A DNA stretch of 64,000 nucleotides from Terfezia claveryi (GCA_015179025.1 WHUX01000078.1:62001-126000); one strand, 5' to 3'; shown: positions 24,823-35,249, counted from the first letter of the stretch. Numbers and translations: made by a program. Notes: a model not told the origin generated them from the sequence alone.

Positions 24823-24857
24823 ACCATTGACGGGTGCCAACCAGACTACCATTGACG
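24823..24857 (-). repeat. Ultrashort 15-bp unit between perfect 10-bp direct repeats
   Basis: ACCATTGACG at 24823-24832 and 24848-24857 flanks GGTGCCAACCAGACT (24833-24847). It lies 90 bp upstream of the ATG at 24947, so it is in the promoter or leader of that gene. Confidence 0.75.
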
Positions 24858-24946
24858 TCACACTATTTACTTCAAGGTTGACATTATATAGTTCCAACCT
24901 GCAAATACCCGCTACGAACCCAAGCCCGCAACGTGAACAGAATTCT

Positions 24947-25558
24947 ATGTGCGTGACATCTTCACCTTCCCCAGATCAATCCGACTCAAGAAAGCCCACT
25001 ACAGGGAACAGGATTTTCAGCATCCCTACTCATCCTGGCCGCCCAAAAGAGTATAATATTGATGAACCCGCACCACTAAACGTTCGCAAGGTCCTCAAGG
25101 CACAAAACACAACCTCCCTGCCTCCTGCAGCGCCGGCGCCAAAGGGTAAGTCTCCAATAGAGATAGCAGTGCAAGAGTTTGAAAAGTCTGCAGCCGAGGG
25201 AGAAGAATCTGCAGAGATAGAGGCGGAAGTTGCGAGACTAGATCGACGAATTGCAGCTGCATGGGCGTATGTAGCCGACAAATCAAGTAAGAAAATGACG
25301 TCGGCTATGGTGCCTATCGACGCCCCAGCAACGGGGCGGAATCGCGAGAAAACAATCGCAAAACTGGAGGGACGAGAGTATATATCGCCCTTGGAAGTAG
25401 CGGCCGCTGAGGAAACGGTTATACCTGGGTATCTCGAGGGTGCACAGGTAGAACACCGTACAACGTTCGAAGATATCAACGAGGAGATAGATGATATGCT
25501 CAAGAAGGCCGCGAAAAGACAAAAGAAAAGGAAGGGCATTCTGAAGGAAGATGCTTGA
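24947..25558 (+). CDS. Charged coiled-coil orphan protein, 203 aa
   Basis: I start at the first ATG of the frame; the frame is open further upstream but only from a GTG. No family is recognised. The first 75 residues are Ser/Pro-rich and probably disordered. Residues from about 85 are Ala/Glu/Lys-rich and helical: IEIAVQEFEKSAAEGEESAE, then an AEVARLDRRIAAAWAYVADK helix, a short linker, and LEVAAAEETVIPGYLEG. The C-terminus is an acidic then strongly basic segment (DDMLKKAAKRQKKRKGILK) that resembles a nuclear-localisation signal. The opposite-strand ORF is a shadow. A small nuclear protein is possible but this is inference. Confidence 0.65.
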   Translation: MCVTSSPSPDQSDSRKPTTGNRIFSIPTHPGRPKEYNIDEPAPLNVRKVLKAQNTTSLPPAAPAPKGKSPIEIAVQEFEKSAAEGEESAEIEAEVARLDRRIAAAWAYVADKSSKKMTSAMVPIDAPATGRNREKTIAKLEGREYISPLEVAAAEETVIPGYLEGAQVEHRTTFEDINEEIDDMLKKAAKRQKKRKGILKEDA

Positions 25559-25704
25559 GATCAGGGGTATTGAGCTTTTGTATTTTGCATTTCAATAGGA
25601 TTGGAATGGGCACTTACGAGTAAACGAAAATGGCATGAAATTGACCGAGACAAGAAGTAGACTGATCGTGACTTTCGCAGGTTGGTGCGATATTCTTCGT
25701 AAGT

Positions 25705-26380
25705 CTGGTGATTATTTTATTTTAATTTTAATTTTAATTTTTTTATAATACTCATTGCTCCTATTCGGTCCCAGTACTGTAAGGGGACCATGAGGAGCCA
25801 CCCGGAAACCCAGGTGGATTCAGGACAAGGCAAGTTAGTTTGCCAGGTCCGGCGCGCTCAAGTGGCGCGGGGCCCCCGACGGAAGCCTGCGCCAGAACAA
25901 ACACTTCCCAAAGCGTAAGAACATCAAACATCAAAGAATCAAAGCGTAAAGCAAATATGATGTGAAATAAGATCTATGTCCAGCCAGCCAGACGTCTATA
26001 GAGGAAACTAAAGAAAGCCTCTACTGCATCCCAATTATCCCCGTCCTCCTCTCTGATCCATATTGGACGATCTAAGTCCTCCCAATCTTTGATACTGCCG
26101 AGTGCCTTGCGTTGCTCATGGAGGTTGGGCACTCGAAAGTGATATGCCATCCATCTTGTGTGTGATGACCACACTGGCAGTCGCTGGAGTCTGCCTTACC
26201 GATTTTGTGTAGCCAGTGTCGGCGCTGGTAGGATCCACGGACAAAGCGTGCCCCTTGAGTGGGGATTGGAGTAACCATTTTACGTACATGGGATATTTTC
26301 CGTTTAGGGCGGAAGAGCGTACCAGGCACTGGAATAAAGGCATGAATGATATGAGTCTTCAAGTTTTTAACTCATGCCCA
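25705..26380 (-). mobile_element. 5'-truncated, frameshifted Tad1-like LINE 3' end
   Basis: On the minus strand the sequence encodes the end of a LINE ORF2: a CCHC-type knuckle (DCQCGHHTQDGWHITFEC near 26140-26190) and, after a frameshift, a C-terminal segment with DLDRPIWIREEDGDNWDAVE and FFSFLYRRLA. The shared 3' untranslated sequence follows (25780-25860) and an A/T-rich tail at 25708-25748. The reverse transcriptase and RNase H parts are missing. No target duplication could be identified. Confidence 0.75.
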
Positions 26381-26544
26381 CCCACAATGTAAGAAGCTAA
26401 CTTCGCCTCAGCAGAAAAGCGAGAAAAAAGGAAGACGTATATGTATGTAGTTACATACTATTCGAAGGATGTTATGCAATATAGGTTGAGGCGGTCGGGA
26501 AAGCATCATGGTCATAGCCATGTTATGTTTGTACTGTCTACAGG

Positions 26545-27411
26545 CAAACCTCTATATTAGCATACTCTATAATTGCATAACCTGGCTATTAGCATAGATT
26601 CTACCGGCCCGAGTTTGGGAATGGGCATAACTTGTTAATTAGCATGCAAAGAATTTTGCTGGTCCCACCCAACCTGGTGACTGCTAACAATCCAACCTGC
26701 ACACCTAGTGGCATGGGGGCGGAGAAAATTTGTGATAAATATACGTACTGTGGATATCTAACAATATTATCTACTTTAATTTCCCAGTATTTATGATGGA
26801 TTCCGGTAGTGAAGCGTCTCAACAGCACACGTCAGTCCACAGATCGGGAAGCTGATCCAATAGAGAGCGAGCGATTTCAGCTGCTTTCCTACGCACAAGC
26901 ACATCAAAAGACAACGCAGCAAGAGTTGGTACAGTGGTTCAATGTTACGTTCAAGATACCAATAAAAATATATAGTATATAGTGAATCATACGGACACAG
27001 TTGATTGCTTAATTGGGTTCTTGAACGTAGCATTGAACCACTGTGCCAACTCTTGCTGCGTTGTCTTATGAGGAGCTAAACAGCTGAAATCGCTCCTGGT
27101 CGAAAAGCCACTTTAATTGCAGACTCTCGTCATTTTATCAGGCTTGATGATGAAGTTGTTGAAGATACTGGAAGAAGTTACTCTGCAATGGCTTTTAGAG
27201 CCATATCAACTATCCGCTATTGTATTGCCAGATGATGAAGATGATTCTGAACCCCCCTTACCCATTCCGCAACACTTCGAGAGTCCTTAACCAATGTGAA
27301 GCATTTCATTGCCCGTGTTCACGTGATTCCAAACAAAACCTCTATAAATGCATAACTCCTCGAATAGCATTGAAACTCCCGGTCACGACGTTATGCTAAT
27401 ATAGAGGTTTG
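26545..27411. mobile_element. Non-autonomous DNA transposon with 20-bp perfect terminal inverted repeats
   Basis: CAAACCTCTATATTAGCATA at 26545-26564 is repeated in inverse at 27392-27411. Near each end there are further related motifs (CTCTATAATTGCATAAC at left, CTCTATAAATGCATAAC at right). Short frames inside look like remnants of a transposase but no catalytic motif can be named. The TATA-rich ends resemble those of pogo/Fot1-type elements; a TA target duplication is not clear, so the superfamily is uncertain. Confidence 0.65.
26869..27095. repeat. Large imperfect palindrome inside the transposon
   Basis: The left arm 26869-26956 and the right arm 27019-27095 are inverted copies separated by about 62 bp. 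Shared blocks include GAGCGATTTCAGCTG and its reverse complement at the outer ends, and a run of about 45 bases with two or three mismatches (GACAACGCAGCAAGAG and on) toward the loop. The arms differ by small deletions. It could extrude as a hairpin or be transcribed as a fold-back RNA. Confidence 0.75.
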
Positions 27412-27822
27412 TTGGGGTTCGCTAGCTGGGGATTGGGGAAAAAAGTGTCTGTTAGATTTAACCTAGACTTGAGACAGAATCTTCGTATGAGCAGGCTCAC
27501 TTACCTCGCAGTTTGCCTCCAGTATGTAAATTATTTAATCCAGTCAACTTCTATGCAACGGGACCCACCCATTCACCCGCGTGTAATGTGGGTACAGAAA
27601 CAGAGTTTCATTCCATATTTGCACAGAAAGCGTACCTCTATATCGGCATTGATGTGATTTTGGCCACTCCTTGCCATGGAGCTGCCGCCACACCTCCTTA
27701 GCTTGTTCTATGCATGGCCATTTCTCACACTCTATATATGAGGCCAAGCTTAATTAAAGATGCTGCCCCATTAGTATATTCATCCAATCGAAGAAATATA
27801 CAATCACGAAAATCCTAGCATC

Positions 27823-28113
27823 ATGGAAAACAAGGGGAACGGGAAAACCTCTCTTGCTGTTCCCAGTTCGCGCTTAATCACCCCTCCCGCAACGAAGCTC
27901 GATCCACAAACCGTTCCAGGCAGCAAAGCTAAATCTCCGGAATCTGGGAAGCAAGCTGCGCCGGAAGGGGAACCCCCTGGAGAACCTTCTGAGCTCTCTG
28001 TGGGAGTTCAAGGTGCTCCTGGGCTTGATGAACTAGATGGAAACAATATGGATTGGCCCCCAATGGCTCCGAAATGGTTGAGTGAGGTACGCTATCCCGA
28101 TCTAGGCTTCTAG
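27823..28113 (+). CDS. Small Pro/Gly/Glu-rich orphan protein, 96 aa
   Basis: ATG in the context CATCATGGA, 96 codons, stop TAG. No family is recognised. The first two thirds are disordered (Pro, Ser, Glu, Gly), and the end has an ordered look: GLDELDGNNMDWPPMAPKWL then a short aromatic tail. A perfect donor-like GTAAGT lies 9 bp after the stop, so an intron in the 3' leader or an alternative exon is possible. Composition resembles the other small orphans nearby. Confidence 0.45.
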   Translation: MENKGNGKTSLAVPSSRLITPPATKLDPQTVPGSKAKSPESGKQAAPEGEPPGEPSELSVGVQGAPGLDELDGNNMDWPPMAPKWLSEVRYPDLGF

Positions 28114-30462
28114 TGAACGGACGTAAGTTGAGCTTGGAATGTTTGGCACTATTGAGTTGAATTTGGAATTAGAACAATTTTCGTGCTCGCTGGAAATTGA
28201 GTTTTGAAATTAACTATTAGCGGAGGTGAGCTCCCATGGACCTGAACTTTCTTCCCCTCGTGGGGGATTTAGCCTACGTGAGAATATCGTGTCAATTGTT
28301 CAATTGTTTCGATATCAAACAATGGAAATAAAAATCTGCAGATCGCACCTCTGGAGGCACTATTGGGAAACTAGGGATCATAATTTAGACTGGAAATTGT
28401 AGGAGAAATAGATATCGACCTTGTTATGCCGCAATTAGTTTAGGCAAGCAATGGAGAATTTTGTCAAGAGAATCCTCACAACACACTCTCCATCGCACAG
28501 TTTCCGCCGTCATTTCATCTTTTGTCTTTCGGCGTCCGAGGTGGACCATGATGTTACGGGATTGGCTCAATGATTGTAGTCGAAGAGCAATATTGGACGT
28601 AATGTAGCAATAATAAAAAGGGTTAATTTCTAGCTATTACCCTCTAGGCACTTCCGAGTGGGAGGGGTTATGGTTCTCGCTAGGCTGGAAGAATGTGCTA
28701 GCAGATATTTCGGTGAATAAAGGGTTTGTGTGGATATGATGGAAGCCTGAGCTCCCTGAGGAAGTCGGGTTGAGAATTGCAAATACGGTCTAAAGTCACC
28801 AAGAGTCAACAGCGCACGAGGGCTTCAAATGGGCGTTGGTGAGGCCAGGCTGGCATCTTCGCAATATTACTACTAATAGATCATTCCTCTTACGGGTCCC
28901 AGGACAGCAAACTTGCTAAAGATATATAGCTCTCAACGAGTTAGCTGCTTTATCGAGCTTCAAAATTCTCTATCTCATTCGCTTACTAGTATTTCTGGAA
29001 AGGGATTCTCGAGGGGATGTATCCTGCAAAATGGGTGTGGAAATTGTAAGATTCTGGCTGGGTGACAGTAATTTGGTTAGGGAACTTACCTTCCAGTTCT
29101 GGAGGCTTTTGGAGAACCGTCACGATCAACAAGGATAGTAAACTCCGGCAGCTCCGTACATTAATCCTGACGAAGAGCATGCTAAGAACGCCCCTCAGAG
29201 TAAGGTTGAAAAGATTAGTAGGGAAGGAGATAGTCTCATACTATAGCGGGAGTGAGCAATCGAGGCTAAGTCGGGTTCAATTGTTTCCAAATCCGGGGGC
29301 AGCATACTGTGGGAGCTTGGGTTGTGAGGAAAAGTCTGGATGTAGAATTGTATGGGTGATCTCATGGATAACCCAATCCCTTGCATGACAGATAAGATAT
29401 ATGCACATATGAGAGTGGGTGACAAAGGAGCGGGGAACTCGGAGTAATTGAAGGAATGCTTGGAGGGAGCTTCTACGTTAAATTGGCCTCGGGTAGCGGT
29501 CACCCTGAGAAATTCCAGGATGACTACAAGAGGCATTACAATAATTGTAGGGTGATATTCTCGTGCCTACAAGGTGGGGTGGGTCTGGGGATGGCTGTTT
29601 ATGCTCTCACCAGAGTTTGTCACATCCACATATATAATGAGGATCAATATATATATTGCTAGCTACATTTCAAGCAAGATTAAGTTATAGATTGCAAAGT
29701 GGATATAAGCGAAGGCATATGAATGAGTGACCTACGAGATGGCCATGTGAGGGGTGAAGGGGGGTATGAGAGGGGCCCTAGTGAACCAGGTAATACAACC
29801 TGGGGCATAACTTGCTATCAATCAAGGCACCATAATCCTTCCCGAACTCCTGTACCGGCTTGCTGCCAGTGTGCCTGTTTTTCACAATTTGGTCACGGTA
29901 GCTCGCTAAGAATGCCTATATCACTGTGATCTCAACACACTTCATACCTTCAATTATATACAAAAGCCCGCTTCTACTCGAAAAATACAACTTGATTTCA
30001 ACATCACGACCGCGAAAATCACCAGTTCCATAAAGGTATAAGGTATTGTTGTAGATGTGCCAACACAACTAACCTAAGTATTTATTTTCCCTTACAGTAC
30101 ATCTTTGATTGGGCAGTCACGTGGGCTAGTTTGCGGAAGCCAGTACGGGAGGCACAATGGTATTTTCCTTACCTTAACTCATTTGAGACAATTTGACAAA
30201 CATGAATGGCATATACTTGTGCGGCCTTGGGACATCGTGAGATATCATATCATATAAATTCAAAACATTTCAACAAACGCCAAATTCCGGAAATTTTTAT
30301 GTTAAGAGACAAACCAGTCCTTCCTGTTTGTTGACGCACCACCCTGGTCCAGCATCCTATGATTACCCCAAGCACCGCAACGCCACCTGCGAACTTACGT
30401 ACATGTAGTAAATACCGGGTAATTAGCCCATACAGCATACAAAGTAAACTAGAGGAAATAAA
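28114..30462. other. Intergenic region, nothing recognised
   Basis: Several ORFs of 60-113 codons occur on both strands but overlap each other and show no domain or composition that supports coding. No transposon ends were found. Confidence 0.4.
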
Positions 30463-31317
30463 TTAATCCGAATGGAGTCCTCGGTCGAAATTAGTACGGC
30501 GGGTGGCCAGTATACCGATAACGGGCGATGGCGGCACAGACCTAGCAGCAGTGATACTTTTGGCGATGTTGCTAGTGGTGGGCTTTCCGTTGTTTGCAGA
30601 CCCCCTCGAGGGCTGTCGAGATACTGACCAACTGCGCCCTGTAGCCCCAGGAGGCCCAACGGGTGAACTATTGCTGCGGCATCCGGTGGTGGGGGTCTTC
30701 TTCACCGGAGTTGATGCTCGTTTGCATTTGCTAACTTGCTGAGTATCCAAGCCTTTCTCTACATTTGTAATATGGGTTTTCCCAGCAGAAAGCTTGACTC
30801 CGAGAACTAAGGGTTTCATGAAGTACAATCCTGCAACATGTGACTCCCGCAAGGCTGGAGGCGTTGAACAGAGCACCGTAGCATGCGAAGGGACCTTGGG
30901 TGAAAATATCAGACCGGGACTGTTTGACCGTGAGGTGCAAGAACTCGAGATGAAACCTGACTCCGGGCTGCCTGACCTGGGGTATTTTCCAATTGGCGAA
31001 CTAGCAAATATCTCTTCGAATCCGTCGTCTGAGGAGGAGGTTGGGCTGTGGGATTCGTCGACGTCGTCCTCTAGTGGGGGCAGTGGATCTCGCCCTGGAG
31101 GGCAAGGAGATTGTTGGTTACGGGGGTTTTGGACGTGAGTTGTTTGTGGACTGGGGGGCGGAGATAGTGACAACCTCAGACTCGGAGGGGGCAATTTTGG
31201 TCTAAGCGGACGAGATCGGGGTGTATGAGGAGGGGTTGGAAATCGTGTGGAGCAGAAGGTGGTGCCGTCCAGGATCGGCGGTAGCGACGATGTGAACGAG
31301 GTTCGCCTTGGTGCCAT
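30463..31317 (-). CDS. Ser/Pro-rich orphan protein, 284 aa
   Basis: A continuous minus-strand frame from an ATG at 31317 to a stop at 30463. No family is recognised. The N-terminus is basic and Pro-rich (TPPHTPRSRPLRPKLPPPS), the middle contains an acidic Ser-rich patch (DDVDESHSPTSSSDDGFEEI) that looks like a phosphorylated linear motif, and the C-terminal half has many Ser/Pro and Thr/Pro pairs with Lys/Arg, such as SKCKRASTPVKKTPTT. Many SP/TP sites would suit proline-directed kinases. The opposite-strand ORFs are shadows. Function unknown. Confidence 0.6.
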   Translation of the reverse strand: MAPRRTSFTSSLPPILDGTTFCSTRFPTPPHTPRSRPLRPKLPPPSLRLSLSPPPSPQTTHVQNPRNQQSPCPPGRDPLPPLEDDVDESHSPTSSSDDGFEEIFASSPIGKYPRSGSPESGFISSSCTSRSNSPGLIFSPKVPSHATVLCSTPPALRESHVAGLYFMKPLVLGVKLSAGKTHITNVEKGLDTQQVSKCKRASTPVKKTPTTGCRSNSSPVGPPGATGRSWSVSRQPSRGSANNGKPTTSNIAKSITAARSVPPSPVIGILATRRTNFDRGLHSD

Positions 31318-32044
31318 AGTTTCGTTATGTCTTCAATTTGGCCAGGGAGTTCGTACGGATATTGATTCCAGTTGTGGAGTTGGTGATGTATATGCACTCG
31401 ATGGCGATAATTATATAAAACCGTACTCCGAAGTGATCTTGATAGAAATTTGCCCATCTATATGCTTTATATATACTGCTTCTTCACAACCCTCCATATC
31501 GCCTGTTGATCGCACCAGGACTACCGAATACCAAGTTCCCTAATTCTATACGCACTGGCAAAAATATTATCATCCTATCGCTTTATTACGTCCATATTCT
31601 TACATTCAAGACTTTGACACCTAGCATGTCAACGTGGACCTGAGCCCGATGAAGCTTAAGCAGCACGTATTACCTATGTCAGGTGCGTGTCAAATCCATA
31701 TGTGGAGGAATGGCTGTGGCTGCCATATACTTGTGAAACGTTAAACGCTTTCAATGTTGCATGCAGTGCTGATCTTGCCTTTTTGAGAAGCACCATTGCC
31801 CATATCGTAACAATCAGCTGCAGGACCAATTGGCAAATTTCATGATCACCTCACGGGACGGATAACATAATAAGATATTCTAAGGAAGGATACGGATTGT
31901 GCAAAACCAATAACAACAGTAGTCAATGGGCTCTACACCAAAGTGGTATGTACTGTACTCTATATGGTTTACAATAATATCATTTGTCAGTTTACGATTA
32001 TTGATATCGTGGCTGTTCATGCCCTACCAATACCAATCCATTCA

Positions 32045-32557
32045 TTACTTAAGCTCTTCCGATACCTTCTCCTCTATTTTCTGCACAGCAGCCTTGACCT
32101 TCGATTTTGGAGTTTCCTTGGACGGGGAACTCTCCTTGACCGTAGTTTTCCATTCAGTCTTTTTCGAGATAACCATGGATGGGAAATCCACTACGAGAAC
32201 TTTTATCTCGGGGTTCGAGACTTCCTTGTCCTTAGGAGCTTCAATTGGAAGTTCGGAAATTTTCATGGACTGGAAGGTCTCTATGGGAGGCTCTGGCTCA
32301 CATTTTGGATCTCCTTCCGACGGGATATCTTTAACTAGAACATCGATCTGGAGTTTTGACATTACTTTGGGGTGGTAGGGCTGGGGACTTGCTAGATCGA
32401 CTGGGAACGGGACGCCTCGATAGAGGCGTTCCCACTTGTCATCCGGTGAAGAATTACTGGATCTTGATCTCGGGGAGGCACGAGGTGAAGATCCAGTACT
32501 CCGGCGCAAGAAGTTCTGGGTGGGTGTGGTAGGGGACGTTGGTCGCTTGGCTGGCAT
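32045..32557 (-). CDS. Small Ser/Pro/Lys-rich protein, 170 aa, C-terminus shared with the gene at 34431
   Basis: I start at ATG 32557 (MPAKRPTSPTTPTQN); the frame upstream opens only from TTG. The N-terminal 45 residues are basic and Ser-rich with many SPR motifs. The middle is acidic with repeated motifs of the type IxVLVxDxPS. The last 25 residues contain PKSKVKAAVQKIEEKV, close to PKSKVKSIVDKIEKGT at the end of the gene at 34431-35249, 1.9 kb away on the other strand. The match of an ordered tail between otherwise different proteins suggests a small gene family or a shared binding helix. Confidence 0.55.
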   Translation of the reverse strand: MPAKRPTSPTTPTQNFLRRSTGSSPRASPRSRSSNSSPDDKWERLYRGVPFPVDLASPQPYHPKVMSKLQIDVLVKDIPSEGDPKCEPEPPIETFQSMKISELPIEAPKDKEVSNPEIKVLVVDFPSMVISKKTEWKTTVKESSPSKETPKSKVKAAVQKIEEKVSEELK

Positions 32558-34430
32558 TTTAAACAGCTTGGCTTTCTTCTGGGTTGTTGACTGCTTCAAT
32601 AGGTGGGCTGTTAGGGTAGTGAGGGAACCCCTCGTAGAAATATTGAAACAAGCGAAAATGGTGTATAAAGCAAGTGGAATCAGTTTACAAAAGCAGTTTA
32701 TTAAGTAAGTGGAATACGGCCATCATTATAGCTAATAGATAGGAAGGCCTTTAACATTCTTTGGCCATGACTTGTTGGTGTGTTGGCCAGAAAAAAAAAT
32801 TGCTTAGGAGGTAAATTACTATTTGGGATTATTGTTGATAGATTATAATACTTTTATCTAAAACCTCTCTCCTGCTGGAGAATAGCGACTAATTGTCTCC
32901 CAGGTATTATAGGTTTCTGATTTTATTGGAAGCTTACGCTCTCTACGGACTTGGACATACCTTCTATGGATCTAGAGATATTGAGAACGAACATTCCTCC
33001 GTGGTAATGCCAAGAATTAAGGGTGCAGGCCCTTTTTGGCGACGAAGTATGGAAGGTGATTGACCAGCCTACCTCGGCAATAATGAATGCTTCCTGCTTG
33101 GAGCGCTCGTTTTCTCCTAGCAGATGGCTATATTATGGTAGTGAAATTATATATCTTAGTAGTGGAGGCAGACGATTGGATCCAGTTGCATGATGGAGCT
33201 GCCATTGAGATTTCCAAACTCGAATACGGGCATAGCTCATAATGGCTACGAAACGATTTAGTGATTAGGACCGTAGGCCATGAATTTGCCTGACATGACT
33301 CTCTAGTTTATAATTGCACTCGCTTGCATGTTACTAGATTATGGCGATGGTGGCTAATTTCGGGCACGGAATATAGTATTAAATAAATTGGAAGTGAGTA
33401 TGTGATGGCTTAAAATCAATTTATGGAGAAATTATGTACTGGTAGGTGAGTCTGCATAGTTCCTTCAGATCGATATCCATTATTATTTAATCCGCGTGCA
33501 ACATTGAATTACGGCGTCAATGATAGCAGTGATTTCATGAGAACGTATCGTACATATGGTAGGGTCGGTGGGGAGCCCAGTACCAATTTGGGAGCTCGCA
33601 TGCATGACAGTCTCGAGATCCGAGTAAATCCGCTCGATGCCAGTACATGTGAGTGTCTCTAGAGGGTACCATACCTAGAATAGGAAGTGCGGTGGGGGAA
33701 GACACATAACTCCTTTCTTCCCTGGTTTACAAGTGCATCCATTTAAAATTAATGATGCTGCCTTTTTTGTTTGATATAAAAATGTCTGTACCGCAGTAAA
33801 CCTAAGATTTTAGGGGAGAGATATTCCACCATGCTACCTTAACCGCCGATATCTGCTCGCAAGTGCAAGCTTTCAATGCGTTGGACATGTTAATCTCCTG
33901 CACCGCAGTGCTGGAGATATTAGCATTTGATTGATATTGCTTTAAATTATGAGGACTTGTGACATACTTCATATCTCAAATTACATTCGGATTTTAGTCC
34001 CATATTTTGTGAAATTATTTTCCCGGTCTCCATCAGTAATTATATATGGTCTGCCGTCATATCGGAGCTTGATGTCGACTCACTCTCTAGTGAGGAAATT
34101 CAGCTAAATTGCAAAACTGTAATCTATCTAAATCTAAACACTCACTCGTGATGAAAACCAAGCAGTCAGTATATATATGTATGTACTAGACTATTCTGGC
34201 GAGAAACCAATGAGCAAACGAGAGAGGTCATGTCATGATCAGGCAAATTCATGGCCTACCTTTTTTACTATCACTTATTCGATTCGTGGCCATATGAATC
34301 ATACCCTAGATTCAAATCACAATGGCCTCCATGGAACAACTATATCTTCCGCATTGCCCTGGAGCTTATTTACCTCCACCATCCTAAACATTCAAGTTTC
34401 CCTTAGATCCTAAGCAAAACGAGACTAATT
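32558..34430. other. Intergenic region, nothing recognised
   Basis: AT-rich spacer between the two genes that share a C-terminal motif. No long inverted or direct repeat and no convincing ORF is seen in it. Confidence 0.4.
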
Positions 34431-35249
34431 ATGGCCGCAAGTCAAGAAAATTCCACCACTACACCCCCTGTTGGTGCCGGATCAGCCTCTAGCGAGGGTA
34501 ATGCAGGTCCTACACCTCTCGGTACCGGATCAGCCTCTGACAAGGGTAATGCAGGTCCTATACCTCCTCTCGGTGCCGGATCAGTCTCTGACAAGGGTAA
34601 TACAGGTCCTATACCTCCTCTCGGTGCCGGATCAGTCTCTGACAAGGGTAATACAGGTCCTACACCCCCTGTTGGTGCCGGATCAGCCTCTAGCGAGGGT
34701 AATGCAGGTCCTACACCTCCTCTCGGTGTCGGATCAGCCTCTAGCGAGGGTAATGCAGGTCCTACACCTCATCTCGGTGCCGGATCAGCCTCTGACAAGG
34801 GTAATGCAGGTCCTACACCTCCTATCGGTGCCGGATCAGCCTCTGACAAGGGTAATGCAGGTCCTATACCAGTCTCTGACAAGGGTAATACAGGTCCTAT
34901 ACCTCCTCTCGGTGCCGGATCAGTCTCTGACAAGGGTAATACAGGTCCTACACCCCCTCTCGGTGCTGGATCAGCCTCTGGCGAGGGTAATGCAGGTCCT
35001 ACAATCCCCAGTTCGGATAAACAACAAGGGGGGGCCCCCAAGCCTGACTCTCAGAAGGGTGCGATTCCAGGAAAATTGCCAGCCTCAAGTGAAACTTTGA
35101 CGCTTTCGCCGCTGACTATACACGTTGCAGTTCCACCAGCTGAGGGGGGGTCGAGGGGTAGCCCGCAGTCCAAGGTACCTCCGAAATCAAAGGTCAAATC
35201 TATCGTGGACAAGATTGAGAAGGGCACGATTGGGAAGCCAAAGAAGTAA
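34431..35249 (+). CDS. Repeat protein of 272 aa: about 11 copies of a 17-residue unit and a basic helical tail
   Basis: It starts at ATG 34431 and ends at TAA 35249. After 13 residues it consists of a 17-residue repeat of the type GAGSASDKGNAGPTPPL (variants S/V, A/T, T/I, D/S, K/E), about 11 units, one shortened. After residue 195 come a Gln/Lys/Pro linker, a Ser/Thr/Leu segment, and the tail PPKSKVKSIVDKIEKGTIG, which matches the end of the gene at 32045. The repeat is rich in Gly, Ser, Pro and Asn and probably extended and disordered. No signal peptide is seen. The repeat length is a multiple of three, so all frames stay open across it, which creates false ORFs on both strands. Confidence 0.65.
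   Translation: MAASQENSTTTPPVGAGSASSEGNAGPTPLGTGSASDKGNAGPIPPLGAGSVSDKGNTGPIPPLGAGSVSDKGNTGPTPPVGAGSASSEGNAGPTPPLGVGSASSEGNAGPTPHLGAGSASDKGNAGPTPPIGAGSASDKGNAGPIPVSDKGNTGPIPPLGAGSVSDKGNTGPTPPLGAGSASGEGNAGPTIPSSDKQQGGAPKPDSQKGAIPGKLPASSETLTLSPLTIHVAVPPAEGGSRGSPQSKVPPKSKVKSIVDKIEKGTIGKPKK
34473..35010 (+). repeat. Coding minisatellite, 51-bp unit, about 11 copies
   Basis: Units begin with GGTGCCGGATCAGCCTC or close variants at about 34473, 34521, 34572, 34623, 34674, 34725, 34776, 34827, 34908 and 34959, with one unit near 34872 missing its first part. Most are spaced 51 bp; the first is 48. Sequence between units is nearly identical, so unequal exchange or slippage is recent, and copy number is likely to vary between strains. 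Confidence 0.85.

Noticed and set aside
23627..24848. A 1.2-kb transposon bounded by TAGTCTGGTTGGCAC and its inverse
   Set aside because: The right unit has its own perfect 10-bp direct repeat on both sides, and the outer flanks of the supposed element do not match, so the two ends are separate insertions.
25030..25539. Minus-strand ORF of 169 codons rich in Ala and Ser
   Set aside because: It is the shadow of the Ala/Glu/Lys-rich helices of the gene at 24947.
34471..35100. A 209-codon ORF in the +1 frame and two minus-strand ORFs over the repeat
   Set aside because: They exist only because the 51-bp unit is a multiple of three and free of stops; the frame from the ATG at 34431 continues into the shared C-terminal tail.
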